Shown piece by piece: positions 47,694 to 58,114 of a stretch of 59,672 nt of DNA (position 1 is the first letter of the stretch; the number at the start of each line of letters is the position of its first letter). The stretch lies in assembly GCA_016929095.1 (NCBI GenBank), contig JAFGJM010000042.1, positions 1 through 59,672 on the forward strand, read 5' to 3'. The DNA is from Anaerolineales bacterium. GTDB taxonomy: Bacteria; Chloroflexota; Anaerolineae; Anaerolineales; UBA4823. Made by a program: the position numbers and the translations under genes. A model generated the notes under the pieces. The model saw nothing but the letters and a program-made list of their open reading frames with translations. It did no database searches and had not been told where the DNA came from.

Positions 47694-48530
47694 TTATTGA
47701 TTCTCTTCTACCGGGCGTAAGCGGATTTCTCCCGATTTTAGGTGAAAAATACTGCCTAAACCGTCAATCAAAATCAGAGAACCATCAATAGCCAGACCCA
47801 TAACCTTGCCTTCCTTGGTTTTTTTGTCGGTCAAGACACCCGCAGCATTGACTTCGGTATAAGCTTGCACCCATTTATCCCGATACGCCAAACGATTTTC
47901 CCAGGCATGCATCAGTTCAGAGGCGCTTAAGCGTTCCTGCCAGCTCAGGATATAGGAAAGCACCGCGTGAAGGATTTGCCACCGATCGGCGCTGATCGTT
48001 TTGGAAGGTTGCTGCATGGAAAGGCAGTCATCAATACAGGCGGCGGGTAATAACGGATCTGTTTGTTCTGGTATTGAAGCTGGTGCAACATTGATGCCTA
48101 AACCCAGGATGATGGCTTCCAGCGAATCGCCAACCCAAAAGGCTTCGCTTAATATTCCGCATATTTTCCTATCGAAAACCAAAACATCATTCGGCCATTT
48201 TATGGTGGCGGGCAGATTATATAAATCTTCCATCGCCTGGCAAACGGCCAGCGCGCCCAGTGAAGTTGCCCAGGCAGGAGTAGGGGTCGCATCCTTAGAA
48301 AAGTCGCTTAATATCAAACTAAAAGCTAAAGCTGAATTTTTAGGTGTGAACCATCGCCGCCCGGACCTGCCTCTGCCGGCGGTTTGTTCATCTGCTACAA
48401 CCAGGGCGCGGGTGGGCGTCTCTTGTTCCAGCCAGCGTTTTGCTTCTTCGTTGGTGGAATCAATTTGATCGAAATACCGCACCTCTCCCAAAGGTAAATC
48501 GGATAAGCGATCATGTATTGTCGATTTCAT
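47694..48530 (-). CDS. birA: Biotin--[acetyl-CoA-carboxylase] ligase, monofunctional
   Basis: 278 residues. Joins biotin to the biotin carboxyl carrier protein through biotinyl-AMP. Motifs: [30 protein letters not shown] (biotinyl-AMP loop), IKWPNDVLV and GLGINVAP, with a small C-terminal SH3-like domain. The N-terminal DNA-binding helix-turn-helix of the E. coli BirA repressor is missing, so this is a ligase only (class I). Divergent from rpsB; the two promoters lie in a roughly 210-bp shared region. Confidence 0.95.
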   Translation of the reverse strand: MKSTIHDRLSDLPLGEVRYFDQIDSTNEEAKRWLEQETPTRALVVADEQTAGRGRSGRRWFTPKNSALAFSLILSDFSKDATPTPAWATSLGALAVCQAMEDLYNLPATIKWPNDVLVFDRKICGILSEAFWVGDSLEAIILGLGINVAPASIPEQTDPLLPAACIDDCLSMQQPSKTISADRWQILHAVLSYILSWQERLSASELMHAWENRLAYRDKWVQAYTEVNAAGVLTDKKTKEGKVMGLAIDGSLILIDGLGSIFHLKSGEIRLRPVEENQ

Positions 48531-48561
48531 ACTACAATTTTACCGCGAATTGTTACAGGTC

Positions 48562-48591
48562 TAGACGATTCTGTTATCCTTGTGATATACT
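48562..48591 (+). promoter_or_regulatory. Probable rpsB promoter
   Basis: TAGACG (48562-48567), an 18-nt spacer and TATACT (48586-48591). The transcript would have a leader of about 145 nt before rpsB. Confidence 0.55.
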
Positions 48592-48599
48592 TCGCACGC

Positions 48600-48701
48600 T
48601 TCCGCCCCTGGCGGAAAAGCGCGCGTCCCTTGAGGGACGTAATATCTTATCTCACACGTTTCTGGACTTGCCTCTGCGTGCCGTGGCCGCGGTGAGAGGC
48701 A
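48600..48701 (+). promoter_or_regulatory. Structured rpsB leader
   Basis: Three consecutive hairpins: TCCGCC/GGCGGA (48601-48606/48610-48615), CGTCCC/GGGACG (48624-48629/48634-48639) and TGCCTCT/AGAGGCA (48669-48675/48695-48701). None is followed by a T-run. A leader of this kind may mediate autoregulation by S2, as happens in other bacteria with unrelated structures. This is inference only. Confidence 0.4.
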
Positions 48702-48742
48702 GGAATGAAAGAAGCGGAGGACAAACGCAAAGGAGAATTACC

Positions 48743-49693
48743 ATGGCCGTCATTTCTATGAAGGCGCTTCTGGAGAGTGGTGTTCACTTCGGTCACCGGA
48801 CTCACAAGTGGCATCCTGCCATGAAGCCCTATATCTTTACTGAACGCAACAGTATTCATATTATCGATCTCCAAAAGACAGTAAAAGCAATCGAGGTAGC
48901 CTATGAAAAGGTGCGCGATACTGTCGCCGAAGGCGATACAGTTTTATTCGTCGGCACCAAGCGTCAGGCTCAGGAGACCATCCAAAACGAGGCTACTCGT
49001 TGCGGTATGCCTTATGTTACTACACGGTGGCTGGGTGGTATGTTAACCAACTGGCGAACTATGCGACAACGGATCAATGAGTTGGAACGCATGGAGCGGA
49101 TGCGTGATAAGGGCGAATTTGAGCATCTCACTAAAAAAGAAGCTATGACCATCGTTCACGAGATCGAACGCCTGGATTCTTTATTGGGCGGCATCCGTCA
49201 AATGAGTAAATTGCCGAAATTGATGTTTGTGGTGGATGTGTTTCGTGAACAAACCGCTATTCATGAAGCGAACTTGCTGGATATTCCGGTGATTGCATTG
49301 GTGGATACCAATTGCGATCCCAGGAATGTTGATTTTGTTATTCCCTCAAATGATGACGCTATACGTGCGATTAAATTATTGGTCGGCAAGATTGCCGATG
49401 CCGCCGCAGAAGGCAGGGCATTGCGCAAGGATATTGAAGAAGAAATGCCGGAAATAAGCGATGCGCAGCTTGGCGAAGAAGAACAAGAATTATCTGACGA
49501 AGAATTGTTGGGGGAAGCTACTCTGGCTAAAATTTCGGCGCGTGGAAGAATTGAAGAAGACGAAGATGAATTAGCAGAGGATGAAGATAAAGAAGTCGAA
49601 GATGTTGAGGAAGAAATTGACTTAGAAGAAGATGCCAGCGAAAAAACCGGCGATGATAAAGACAAAGATTTTGAGAATGAGGAAGAGAATTAA
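48743..49693 (+). CDS. rpsB: 30S ribosomal protein S2 with long acidic C-terminal tail
   Basis: 316 residues from ATG 48743 (AAAGGAG 7 nt upstream; a longer open frame starting at 48440 overlaps birA and is rejected). S2 core: [37 protein letters not shown] start, [35 protein letters not shown] and ALVDTNCDP. Bacterial S2 usually ends near residue 230-260. Here about 88 more residues (229-316) are almost entirely Glu/Asp with a few Lys ([17 protein letters not shown]). The tail is unusual and probably disordered. It is followed 2 bp later by tsf. Confidence 0.97.
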   Translation: MAVISMKALLESGVHFGHRTHKWHPAMKPYIFTERNSIHIIDLQKTVKAIEVAYEKVRDTVAEGDTVLFVGTKRQAQETIQNEATRCGMPYVTTRWLGGMLTNWRTMRQRINELERMERMRDKGEFEHLTKKEAMTIVHEIERLDSLLGGIRQMSKLPKLMFVVDVFREQTAIHEANLLDIPVIALVDTNCDPRNVDFVIPSNDDAIRAIKLLVGKIADAAAEGRALRKDIEEEMPEISDAQLGEEEQELSDEELLGEATLAKISARGRIEEDEDELAEDEDKEVEDVEEEIDLEEDASEKTGDDKDKDFENEEEN

Positions 49694-49695
49694 TC

Positions 49696-51080
<1,385 letters not shown>

Positions 51081-51220
51081 TATTCTCCATAAAATTGGAT
51101 GCACGCATTTCTACGACAATCGAAATTCCCCCTTTCCGCTCTTTGCATTTTCGGGTATCCTTAATGTAGTTGATTGGAAAACCCGTCAAAACATTCGCTA
51201 GACTCAATCATGGAGGCGAC

Positions 51221-51778
51221 ATGCTAAAAGACGTTTACAAAGAAACGGAAGCCCGCATGAAGGGCGCCATTCAAGCCTTAGAGGAAGATCTGGCAGGGAT
51301 ACGCACCGGCAGAGCCAGCCCGGCATTGGTGGAGCGCATGCAAGTGGAATACTACGGCTCACCCACTCCGCTGATCCAATTAGCCAGTATCAGCGTACCT
51401 GAAGCGCGCCAATTACTCATCCGTCCTTTTGACGCCTCCAGTCTGAAAGCCATTGAACGGGCAATCCTGGCATCTGATTTAGGTTTGACGCCCAATAACG
51501 ATGGGAAATCCATCCGTTTAAATTTACCGCCCCTCACCGAAGAAAGGCGCAAAGAGCTGGTTAAAGTGGTCAATCACCGGGTGGAAGAAGGTCGGGTGGC
51601 AGCTCGTAATGTCCGCCGGGATTCCATTCGAGACCTGCGTGATTTCGAACAGGAAAAGATGATTTCTGAAGATGAATTAAAAGAAGGCGAAGAAGAAATT
51701 CAAAAAATTACCGACCGTTATATTGAAGAAATTAATAGTATCGGTGAACGTAAAGAAAAAGAAATTTTAGAAGTATGA
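51221..51778 (+). CDS. frr: Ribosome recycling factor
   Basis: 185 residues from ATG 51221, with GGAGG 4 nt upstream; 17 extra upstream codons in the open frame are rejected. Splits the post-termination ribosome together with EF-G. Typical features: ETEARMKGAIQALEEDLAGI, RTGRASPALVERMQVEYYGS, LIRPFDASSLKAIERAIL, NDGKSIRLNLPPLTEERRKE and ISEDELKEGEEEIQKITDRY. Lies 16 bp before uppS. Confidence 0.97.
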   Translation: MLKDVYKETEARMKGAIQALEEDLAGIRTGRASPALVERMQVEYYGSPTPLIQLASISVPEARQLLIRPFDASSLKAIERAILASDLGLTPNNDGKSIRLNLPPLTEERRKELVKVVNHRVEEGRVAARNVRRDSIRDLRDFEQEKMISEDELKEGEEEIQKITDRYIEEINSIGERKEKEILEV

Positions 51779-51794
51779 TCTTTCGATAAATCTC

Positions 51795-52547
51795 ATGGCG
51801 CAGCATATGAATTCTTCATTACCAGAGAAAGTACCCACGCATATTGCTATTATTATGGATGGCAATGGCAGATGGGCGATTTCCCGCGGGTTACCCCGCC
51901 TGGCAGGTCATCGCGCCGGTACGGAAAATTTGCGGCGTGTGATTGAAGCCTGCATTGAATTTAAAATTCAATATCTTACCCTGTATGCTTTTTCCACTGA
52001 AAACTGGGGACGTCCCCAGGAAGAAGTGCAGGGGTTGTTGCGCATTCTGGAGGATGTCATTGACCGGGAGTTGCAACAACTACACGATCAGGGAGTGCAA
52101 TTACGGCATATCGGCAGGTTAGATGGGCTGACTCCTCATTTACGGAACAAGGTGCTCCAAGCCGTGGAGTTTACCCGTAATAATGATCGCCTGGTATTGA
52201 ATGTGGCATTCAATTACGGCGGCAGGGATGAGATCGTGTGCGCCATTAAAGGACTGCTGCAAGATAGCGTGAAAATCGATGATATCAATGAAACCCTGGT
52301 ATCTAAATACTTATATACAGCGGGAGTACCCGATCCCGATTTGATCGTGCGCACATCGGGGGAGTTGCGCGGCAGTAATTTTTTGATCTGGCAGGGCGCT
52401 TATTCCGAATGGTATTTCACATCTACTTATTGGCCCGATTTTGATAAAGAAGAATTACGGAAAGCAGTCATCGAATTCAGCCGACGCGAACGTCGATATG
52501 GGGGTGTAATGAAGAACAAAGAGGACTCCGAGACAAATGCTGGTTAA
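51795..52547 (+). CDS. uppS: Isoprenyl transferase (undecaprenyl diphosphate synthase)
   Basis: 250 residues of the cis-prenyltransferase family, making the polyprenyl carrier for cell-wall and glycan synthesis. Motifs: THIAIIMDGNGRWAISRGLP with the catalytic Asp, RLAGHRAGTENLRRVIE, LTLYAFSTENWGRPQEEVQ, LNVAFNYGGRDEI, VPDPDLIVRTSGELRGSNFL and YSEWYFTSTYWPDF. A second ATG four codons in is a possible start; neither has a strong ribosome binding site. Its 3' end overlaps cdsA by 11 bp. Confidence 0.96.
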   Translation: MAQHMNSSLPEKVPTHIAIIMDGNGRWAISRGLPRLAGHRAGTENLRRVIEACIEFKIQYLTLYAFSTENWGRPQEEVQGLLRILEDVIDRELQQLHDQGVQLRHIGRLDGLTPHLRNKVLQAVEFTRNNDRLVLNVAFNYGGRDEIVCAIKGLLQDSVKIDDINETLVSKYLYTAGVPDPDLIVRTSGELRGSNFLIWQGAYSEWYFTSTYWPDFDKEELRKAVIEFSRRERRYGGVMKNKEDSETNAG

Positions 52548-53352
52548 CCGTTTACTGGTCACCATTGTTCTGGTTCCGATCGGAATGGCGATCATTGTGT
52601 ATGGTAAATTACCATTGATATTGACGATCGCCATAATCGTAGCGCTGGCAGGGTGGGAATATGTAAAACTGCTGCGCATAGCCGGTCATCATCCTTCGAT
52701 GGGTTTAGTGCCGGTTGCCGCAGCGCTTTTTGTCCTGATGCGCGGCTATGATGGCTTCACCAGCGCGCCCTGGCTGATCAGTCTCCTGTTATTAATCAGT
52801 ATGAGCTGGCATCTGCTGGATTATGAAAAAGGCAGAGACCAGGCCGGCAGCGATTTTAATATCACCATTGGAGGCGCTTTATACCTGGGATGGATCGGCG
52901 CTTACCTGATCTCTTTGCGCGATCTGCCGGAGGGCAAGTGGTGGTTTTTGGTGGTCATGCCGGCAGTGTGGCTGGCAGATTCTGGCGCCTATTTTATCGG
53001 TTCCCGTTTTGGCAAACATAAACTCAGCCCGCGCTTGAGTCCGCGTAAAAGCTGGGAGGGATATCTGGCAGGGATTGTAGCGGGGACGCTGGCAGGCGCG
53101 TTTTTTGCAGCCTTGTGGCGTATCGGCGCCGGACCTGAAAGCGCTATTATTCCATGGAGGGGCGCTGTGATTGGTTTTGTGGTGGCTATTCTCACGCCGC
53201 TGGGCGACCTGGGTGAGAGCATGTTCAAGCGCCAGGTGGGCGTGAAAGATTCCAGTCATTTGATTCCTGGTATGGGGGGCGTATTCGATCGTATCGATTC
53301 GTGGCTTTGGGGCGGTGTGATCGGTTATTATTTGATAGTCTGGTTTTTTTGA
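52537..53352 (+). CDS. cdsA: Phosphatidate cytidylyltransferase
   Basis: 271 residues, multi-pass membrane enzyme making CDP-diacylglycerol for phospholipid synthesis. The family signature is complete near the C-terminus: SPRKSWEGYLAGI earlier, and KRQVGVKDSSHLIPGMGGVF with DRIDSW following. LADSGAYFIGSRFGKHKLSP lies between. About seven to eight transmembrane helices. Overlaps uppS by 11 bp, so probably translationally coupled. The usual followers dxr and rseP are absent: metK comes next. Confidence 0.96.
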   Translation: MLVNRLLVTIVLVPIGMAIIVYGKLPLILTIAIIVALAGWEYVKLLRIAGHHPSMGLVPVAAALFVLMRGYDGFTSAPWLISLLLLISMSWHLLDYEKGRDQAGSDFNITIGGALYLGWIGAYLISLRDLPEGKWWFLVVMPAVWLADSGAYFIGSRFGKHKLSPRLSPRKSWEGYLAGIVAGTLAGAFFAALWRIGAGPESAIIPWRGAVIGFVVAILTPLGDLGESMFKRQVGVKDSSHLIPGMGGVFDRIDSWLWGGVIGYYLIVWFF

Positions 53353-53441
53353 TTTAACAAAGTTTACAGGATGATCAGGATAACCAGGGTGGGGCAATTT
53401 TCACGCGTTTTTCCACGCTGATATGACTAGAAATCATGACA

Positions 53442-53472
53442 CTGTAGAGGGGATCGGCGTTCCTCCCTACAG
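53442..53472. repeat. Degenerate REP-like palindrome
   Basis: CTGTAGAGGGGA, a short centre, then TTCCTCCCTACAG form an imperfect palindrome resembling the CGTAGGGGCGGG/CCCGCCCCTACG element at 59565. Non-coding, between cdsA and the metK promoter. Confidence 0.5.
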
Positions 53473-53497
53473 AATTATGAGGTATTCATAAGCAGGT

Positions 53498-53526
53498 TTG
53501 ACGATTTTTTTCAGGCATGGTATCAT
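53498..53526 (+). promoter_or_regulatory. metK promoter
   Basis: TTGACG (53498-53503), a 17-nt spacer, TATCAT (53521-53526): a near-consensus sigma-70 promoter about 30 bp before the SAM riboswitch. Confidence 0.8.
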
Positions 53527-53554
53527 TCCTGCACAATGTAACGCCCCTAAGGCG

Positions 53555-53668
<114 letters not shown>

Positions 53669-53686
53669 GCAATGCAATAATCATGG

Positions 53687-53724
53687 TTTGCCCTTTCTTG
53701 ATACCGGAAGGGGCAAATTTCTTT
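53687..53724 (+). terminator. SAM-controlled terminator of metK
   Basis: TTTGCCCTTT (53687-53696) pairs with AAGGGGCAAA (53708-53717), one G-U, followed by TTTCTTTAATTT. The left arm is also claimed by the antiterminator, giving a classic OFF switch. Confidence 0.88.
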
Positions 53725-53739
53725 AATTTGGAGGTATAT

Positions 53740-54945
53740 ATGAGTACAACATTTATGACGTCACCGAGTTTGCTCTTCACTTCAGAATCGGTGACTGAAG
53801 GACACCCGGATAAAATATGCGACCAGATCAGTGATACTGTAGTGGATGCCTGCCTGGCGCAGGATCCCTATTCCCGGGTGGCGTGCGAAGCAGCAACCAA
53901 AACCGGCTTCGTGCTCTTACTGGGTGAGATCACCACCCTGGCGCAGTTGAATTTCGATGAGATTGTCCGAAAAGTGGTTAACGATATCGGTTATACCAAC
54001 AGCGCCATTGGATTCGATGGCAATAGCTGCGGTGTGCAGGTGGCGATTGCCAAGCAATCCGGCGACATTGCCATGGGGGTGAACAAAGCGTTGGAAGCTA
54101 AAAAGGGTGAGATGACCGAGGAGGAAGTGGAAGCCATCGGCGCCGGCGACCAGGGGATGATGTTCGGTTATGCCTGCGATGAAACCCCCACCCTGATGCC
54201 GATGCCTATCTACCTGGCGCATAAATTGGCGCGCAAATTAAGCGAGGTGCGCAAAGCCGGCGAGCTGCCCTGGCTGCGCCCGGATGGAAAAACACAGGTG
54301 ACGATCGAATACAGCTTCGGACGCCCCAAGCGGGTGCATACCGTCCTGGTGAGCACTCAGCATGCCGAAGAGATCAGCCATGATGATATCGAAGCGGCGG
54401 TGATCAAACATATCATCAGCCCGGTGATCCCAGCGGATATGATGAATGGTTCCCCGCGCATCCTGGTGAATCCCACCGGACGCTTTGTGATCGGCGGTCC
54501 GCAGGGTGACGCCGGTATGACCGGACGCAAGATCATCGTGGATACCTATGGCGGCATGGGCAGGCACGGCGGGGGAGCGTTCAGCGGCAAGGACCCCACC
54601 AAGGTGGACCGCTCGGCGGCTTATGCTGCCCGATGGGCAGCCAAGAATGTGGTGGCGGCGGGTTTGGCTGCCCGCTGCGAAATCCAGGTGGCATATGCCA
54701 TCGGCGTGGCGCATCCCCTGAGTATTAATGTGGAGACCTTTGGAACAGGCGTAGTCTCCGATGAGCGCATCGCCTCTCTGGTGACCGAGCATTTCGATTT
54801 GCGCCCTGGCGCCATCATCCGCGACCTGGATTTGCGTCGACCGATCTACCAGCAGGTGGCGAATTACGGCCACTTCGGCCGCGATGACCTGGACCTGCCC
54901 TGGGAGCGCACGAATATGGTGGAGGTGTTGAAGCAGGTGGTGTAA
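53740..54945 (+). CDS. metK: S-adenosylmethionine synthetase
   Basis: 401 residues from ATG 53740 (GGAGG upstream); a frame 57 nt longer lies in the riboswitch terminator and is rejected. Makes SAM from methionine and ATP. Motifs: [72 protein letters not shown] and [13 protein letters not shown]. Higher GC and more biased codons than its neighbours fit high expression. Regulated by the SAM-I riboswitch upstream. A GC-rich hairpin follows. Confidence 0.98.
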   Translation: MSTTFMTSPSLLFTSESVTEGHPDKICDQISDTVVDACLAQDPYSRVACEAATKTGFVLLLGEITTLAQLNFDEIVRKVVNDIGYTNSAIGFDGNSCGVQVAIAKQSGDIAMGVNKALEAKKGEMTEEEVEAIGAGDQGMMFGYACDETPTLMPMPIYLAHKLARKLSEVRKAGELPWLRPDGKTQVTIEYSFGRPKRVHTVLVSTQHAEEISHDDIEAAVIKHIISPVIPADMMNGSPRILVNPTGRFVIGGPQGDAGMTGRKIIVDTYGGMGRHGGGAFSGKDPTKVDRSAAYAARWAAKNVVAAGLAARCEIQVAYAIGVAHPLSINVETFGTGVVSDERIASLVTEHFDLRPGAIIRDLDLRRPIYQQVANYGHFGRDDLDLPWERTNMVEVLKQVV

Positions 54946-54999
54946 AGAGAAGCAGGATGTGTTTGGAAGATAGACACTTGCGGTGACCCAAAATAATAA

Positions 55000-55030
55000 C
55001 TCCCCCCGGAATCGTTGATTCTGGGGGGAG
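55000..55030. terminator. Hairpin after metK
   Basis: CTCCCCCCGGAATC (55000-55013) pairs perfectly over 14 bp with GATTCTGGGGGGAG (55017-55030) around GTT. The following GGTGGTTTAA has only a short T-run. Probably the metK terminator. The AT-rich sequence from 55031 to 55203 should hold the hsd promoter; no clear boxes. Confidence 0.65.
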
Positions 55031-55203
55031 GGTGGTTTAATAATATTATTGAATCTGAATTATTATTGTTATTAATGGTAATATTTGATTGCTGTAATAT
55101 TCGAAGTTTTTTATGATTTTTAGAGGTGGACTATTAATCAAAAATCTAATTGCATAACAAATGTGCCGTAAATGATTTAAGTTGAAATTGTCAGGAGAAT
55201 TTT

Positions 55204-56757
55204 ATGCTGGATAACCACGAACTCGAAAAAACCCTCTGGGCAGCCGCTGATAAATTGCGTTCGAATATGGACGCGGCAGAATATAAGCATGTTGTCTTGG
55301 GGTTGATTTTTCTCAAATATATTTCTGATGCATTTAACGATTTGCACCAAAATTTGTCCAGTGGAGAAGGTGAGTTCGAAAGGGCAGACCCGGAAGACCC
55401 CGATGAATATCTGGCATATAATATTTTCTTTGTACCCGAAAAAGCCCGTTGGCAATATCTTCAAGATCGCGCCAAACAACCCGAAATCGGCAAAATGCTC
55501 GATGACGCCATGGATGCCATTGAGCGCATCAACCAACCGCTCAGAGGTGTGTTACCCAAGATTTACGCTGACCCTGAATTGAATAAACAAAGATTAGGCG
55601 AATTGATCGACCTGATCGGTACGATCGGTTTTCAACAAGATGATCATCAATCACAAGATTTATTAGGGCGAGTTTATGAATATTTCTTGGGGCAATTTGC
55701 CGATGCGGAAGGTAAGAAGGGTGGACAATTTTATACTCCTGCCAGCATTGTAAAATTATTAGTGGAAATGCTTGAACCTTATAACGGTCGTGTATATGAT
55801 GGCTGCTGCGGCAGTGGCGGGATGTTCGTACAAAGTGAGAAATTTGTACTCAACCACCAGGGTAATATAAAAGATTTATCGATTTTTGGGCAGGAATCCA
55901 ATCCGACTACGTTGCGTTTAGCAAAGATGAACCTGGCGATCCGCGGCATCGACGCCAAATTGGAATTAGGCGACACATTTTTGAACGATCGCCACCCCGA
56001 TTTAAAAGCAGATTTTATATTAGCCAATCCCCCTTTCAATGTGAGTGATTGGAGCGGTGATCAGCTACGTGATGATATCCGTTGGCAATATGGCGTACCG
56101 CCAACCGGGAACGCCAATTATGCCTGGCTGCAGCATTTTATTCATAAGCTCAGCCCTTCTGGCACCGCAGGGATTGTTTTAGCAAACGGCAGCATGAACA
56201 GCAACACTGGTGGTGAGGGTGAGATTCGTAAAAATATGATCGAAGCCGGGTTAGTGGATTGTATGGTGGCGCTGCCTGCTCAACTTTTTTATAACACCAT
56301 GATCCCGGCTTGCTTATGGTTTTTGGCGCGCAATCGTACGGGCGGGTCCGCGACCCGCCCCAACTTCCGCGACCGCTCCAATGAAATTTTATTCATCGAT
56401 GCCCGTAAAATGGGGGTAATGATCAACCGACGCAACCGTGAATTTACGAATGATGATATTGCCAAAATAGCTGGGACGTATCATAAATGGCGGGCTTCGA
56501 CGGGCTCAGCCACCGCCGGTAATTACCAGGATATTCCCGGATTTTGCAAAGCGGCACCATTAGACGAAGTGCGCGCCAACAATAATGTGCTTATGCCGGG
56601 GCGTTACGTGGGTACGGAAGAAGCCGAAGATGATGGCGTTCCATTCGATGAGAAGATGAAAACCCTTACTGCTCAGCTAGCTGAGCAATTTACCCGTGGT
56701 GATGAGTTAGAAAAGGCTATTCGTGAGAATTTAAAGGGGATTGGCTATGATTTCTGA
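55204..56757 (+). CDS. hsdM: Type I restriction-modification methylase subunit
   Basis: 517 residues. N6-adenine methyltransferase subunit that works with HsdS. AGGAG precedes the ATG. N-terminal helical HsdM_N domain (about 5-135), then the methylase core: [18 protein letters not shown], motif [12 protein letters not shown] (199-209), motif IV NPPFNV (275-280). Two in-frame repeat-derived insertions are visible where relatives read straight through: TGGSATRPN (about 379-387, a GGGCGGGTC palindrome) and ASTGSATA (about 431-438, a GCTTCGACGGGCTCAGCC element). The last 30 residues recur as a separate mini-ORF before hsdS. The end overlaps the fic start. No hsdR in the window. Confidence 0.95.
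   Translation: MLDNHELEKTLWAAADKLRSNMDAAEYKHVVLGLIFLKYISDAFNDLHQNLSSGEGEFERADPEDPDEYLAYNIFFVPEKARWQYLQDRAKQPEIGKMLDDAMDAIERINQPLRGVLPKIYADPELNKQRLGELIDLIGTIGFQQDDHQSQDLLGRVYEYFLGQFADAEGKKGGQFYTPASIVKLLVEMLEPYNGRVYDGCCGSGGMFVQSEKFVLNHQGNIKDLSIFGQESNPTTLRLAKMNLAIRGIDAKLELGDTFLNDRHPDLKADFILANPPFNVSDWSGDQLRDDIRWQYGVPPTGNANYAWLQHFIHKLSPSGTAGIVLANGSMNSNTGGEGEIRKNMIEAGLVDCMVALPAQLFYNTMIPACLWFLARNRTGGSATRPNFRDRSNEILFIDARKMGVMINRRNREFTNDDIAKIAGTYHKWRASTGSATAGNYQDIPGFCKAAPLDEVRANNNVLMPGRYVGTEEAEDDGVPFDEKMKTLTAQLAEQFTRGDELEKAIRENLKGIGYDF
56340..56360. repeat. REP-like palindrome inside hsdM
   Basis: GGGCGGGTC (56340-56348) and GACCCGCCC (56352-56360) are perfect inverted arms around CGC, in frame within hsdM, encoding GGSATRP. 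Same family as the palindromes at 58691 and 59565. Confidence 0.75.
56493..56511. repeat. GGCTTCGACGGGCTCAGCC repeat inside hsdM
   Basis: The 19-nt element, a near palindrome, sits in frame in hsdM and encodes part of ASTGSAT. A diverged copy lies in the spacer at 4950-4972 in reverse orientation. Confidence 0.65.
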
Positions 56758-57823
56758 TCTATACAGCTTTCCTCCGGGGACAATTTCCCAATCAGAAGCC
56801 TTGACAGGTCAACTTATCATGGCACACCGCCGGCTGGCAGAACTCAAAGGCGTCGCGCCTATGCTGCCAAATCAGGATATTTTACTGAACACCCTGGCGT
56901 TGCAAGAGGCAAAGGACAGCTCCGCGTTGGAGAATATCATCACCACGCATGATGAGTTATTCAAACAGGAATTGGATATTCCTCAGTTTGACAATGCCGC
57001 CGCTAAAGAAGTCGGCCGCTACTCAAAGGCGCTGAAATTAGGATACGAGCGAATTTTATCCAAAAAACAGCTAACTCTGGACGATTTGATCGCTATCCAG
57101 GCCGTCCTGGTGATCGGAGAACCAGGGCCTGGTATCCGAACCAAGCCGGGGACGAAGGTAGTCAATCGCGCAACCGGAGAAGTAGTTCATACTCCACCCC
57201 AGGACCATGATCAGATCGTAGAGTTACTCGAGATGTTGTTGGTGTTTTATAACCAGGCACCCGATCAAAGTTACGATCCGCTTATAAGGGTGGCATTGAT
57301 CCATCACCAGTTCGAGAAAATTCACCCGTTTTATGATGGCAATGGGCGCACCGGGCGGATTTTAAATTTGCTTTACCTGGTACAACATGGTTTGTTAGAC
57401 CTTCCTATCTTATATCTTAGCCGTTATATCATCCGAAATAAATCCGCCTACCTGGCTCATTTTCGAACAGAACAGGCAGATGACAACTGGGAAGCCTGGC
57501 TGTTGTTTATGCTGCGTGGCGTAGAATTGACATCCACTGAGACCATCGAGACCATTCATCGGCTGAGAGACTTGATGGCAGATTACCAGGAAAGGATCAA
57601 AACCCAACTTCCCAAAATCTATTCGCTTGATTTACTGAATACTCTGTTTAAACATCCCTATACCAAAATCGATTTTGTCATCCGGGATGTGGGAGTTCAA
57701 AGAGCAGCGGCTGCACGTTATCTGGATGCTTTAGCCAGTGAGGGTTTTTTAGACAAACAAAAACTATGGCGCAGCAGCTACTATATCAATAAGCCTTTAT
57801 TCGAATTGTTACAAGGAAAATGA
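56747..57823 (+). CDS. Fic-domain protein (putative AMP-transferase) with inhibitory helix
   Basis: 358 residues from ATG 56747, which overlaps the last codons of hsdM; a TTG six bases upstream is less likely. The Fic core motif [12 protein letters not shown] (193-204) is complete, predicting transfer of AMP (or another nucleotide moiety) from a nucleotide to a protein Ser/Thr/Tyr. An inhibitory motif, S-x-x-x-E-N in KDSSALEN (Ser58, Glu62, Asn63), lies N-terminal: class II, self-inhibited. A Fic/DOC N-terminal helical domain (about 1-100) and a C-terminal winged-helix-like region (about 290-350, [20 protein letters not shown]) match the SoFic-like architecture. Lying between hsdM and hsdS suggests a restriction-linked or defence role, but the target is unknown. 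Confidence 0.92.
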   Translation: MISDLYSFPPGTISQSEALTGQLIMAHRRLAELKGVAPMLPNQDILLNTLALQEAKDSSALENIITTHDELFKQELDIPQFDNAAAKEVGRYSKALKLGYERILSKKQLTLDDLIAIQAVLVIGEPGPGIRTKPGTKVVNRATGEVVHTPPQDHDQIVELLEMLLVFYNQAPDQSYDPLIRVALIHHQFEKIHPFYDGNGRTGRILNLLYLVQHGLLDLPILYLSRYIIRNKSAYLAHFRTEQADDNWEAWLLFMLRGVELTSTETIETIHRLRDLMADYQERIKTQLPKIYSLDLLNTLFKHPYTKIDFVIRDVGVQRAAAARYLDALASEGFLDKQKLWRSSYYINKPLFELLQGK

Positions 57824-57881
57824 TGGCTTTGGATGTTAAATCGCCGTAGGAAAAAAATATGCCATACATTAAATTTGGCAA

Positions 57882-57976
57882 AATTAATACATGAACAGAG
57901 TATCATGTATTAATTTCAAATAAATTAATACATGATAAAAGCTTGATGTAAAGAATTGGCGTGAATTAATACATGA
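57882..57976. repeat. Four copies of AATTAATACATGA, three direct and one inverted
   Basis: Exact 13-nt copies at 57882-57894, 57923-57935 and 57964-57976 (direct), and the reverse complement at 57903-57915. Direct copies are 41 bp apart start to start. Copies one and two-inverted can form a perfect 13-bp hairpin with an 8-nt loop. It lies between fic and the duplicated hsdM tail. It could be an operator array, an iteron-like recombination site or the scar of an insertion. Confidence 0.7.
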
Positions 57977-58006
57977 GGATCTCATTATTACGGGAGAAAT
58001 TTTGGA

Positions 58007-58114
58007 ATGATAATTAAGTCATTAACTACTCAGCTTGCCGAACAATTTTCCCGGGGTGAAGAATTAGAAAAAGCCATTCGTGAGAATTTGAAGGGGATTG
58101 GATATGATTTATAA
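58007..58114 (+). pseudogene. Duplicated 3' end of hsdM (35-codon mini-ORF)
   Basis: The ATG at 58007 opens a 35-codon frame whose last 30 residues (LTTQLAEQFSRGEELEKAIR then [10 protein letters not shown]) match the hsdM C-terminus at 26 of 30 positions, colinear over 93 nt (56665-56757 against 58022-58114). Its stop overlaps the hsdS start just as the hsdM stop overlaps fic. It is probably the remnant of an hsdM copy. It may still be translated as a coupling leader for hsdS. Confidence 0.8.

Noticed and set aside
48440..48742. N-terminal extension of rpsB back to 48440
   Set aside because: It overlaps birA and the rpsB promoter and leader; [20 protein letters not shown] at 48743 is the canonical S2 start with a ribosome binding site.
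57882..57976. Possible mini-CRISPR array
   Set aside because: Units are only 13 nt, one copy is inverted, and there are no cas genes.
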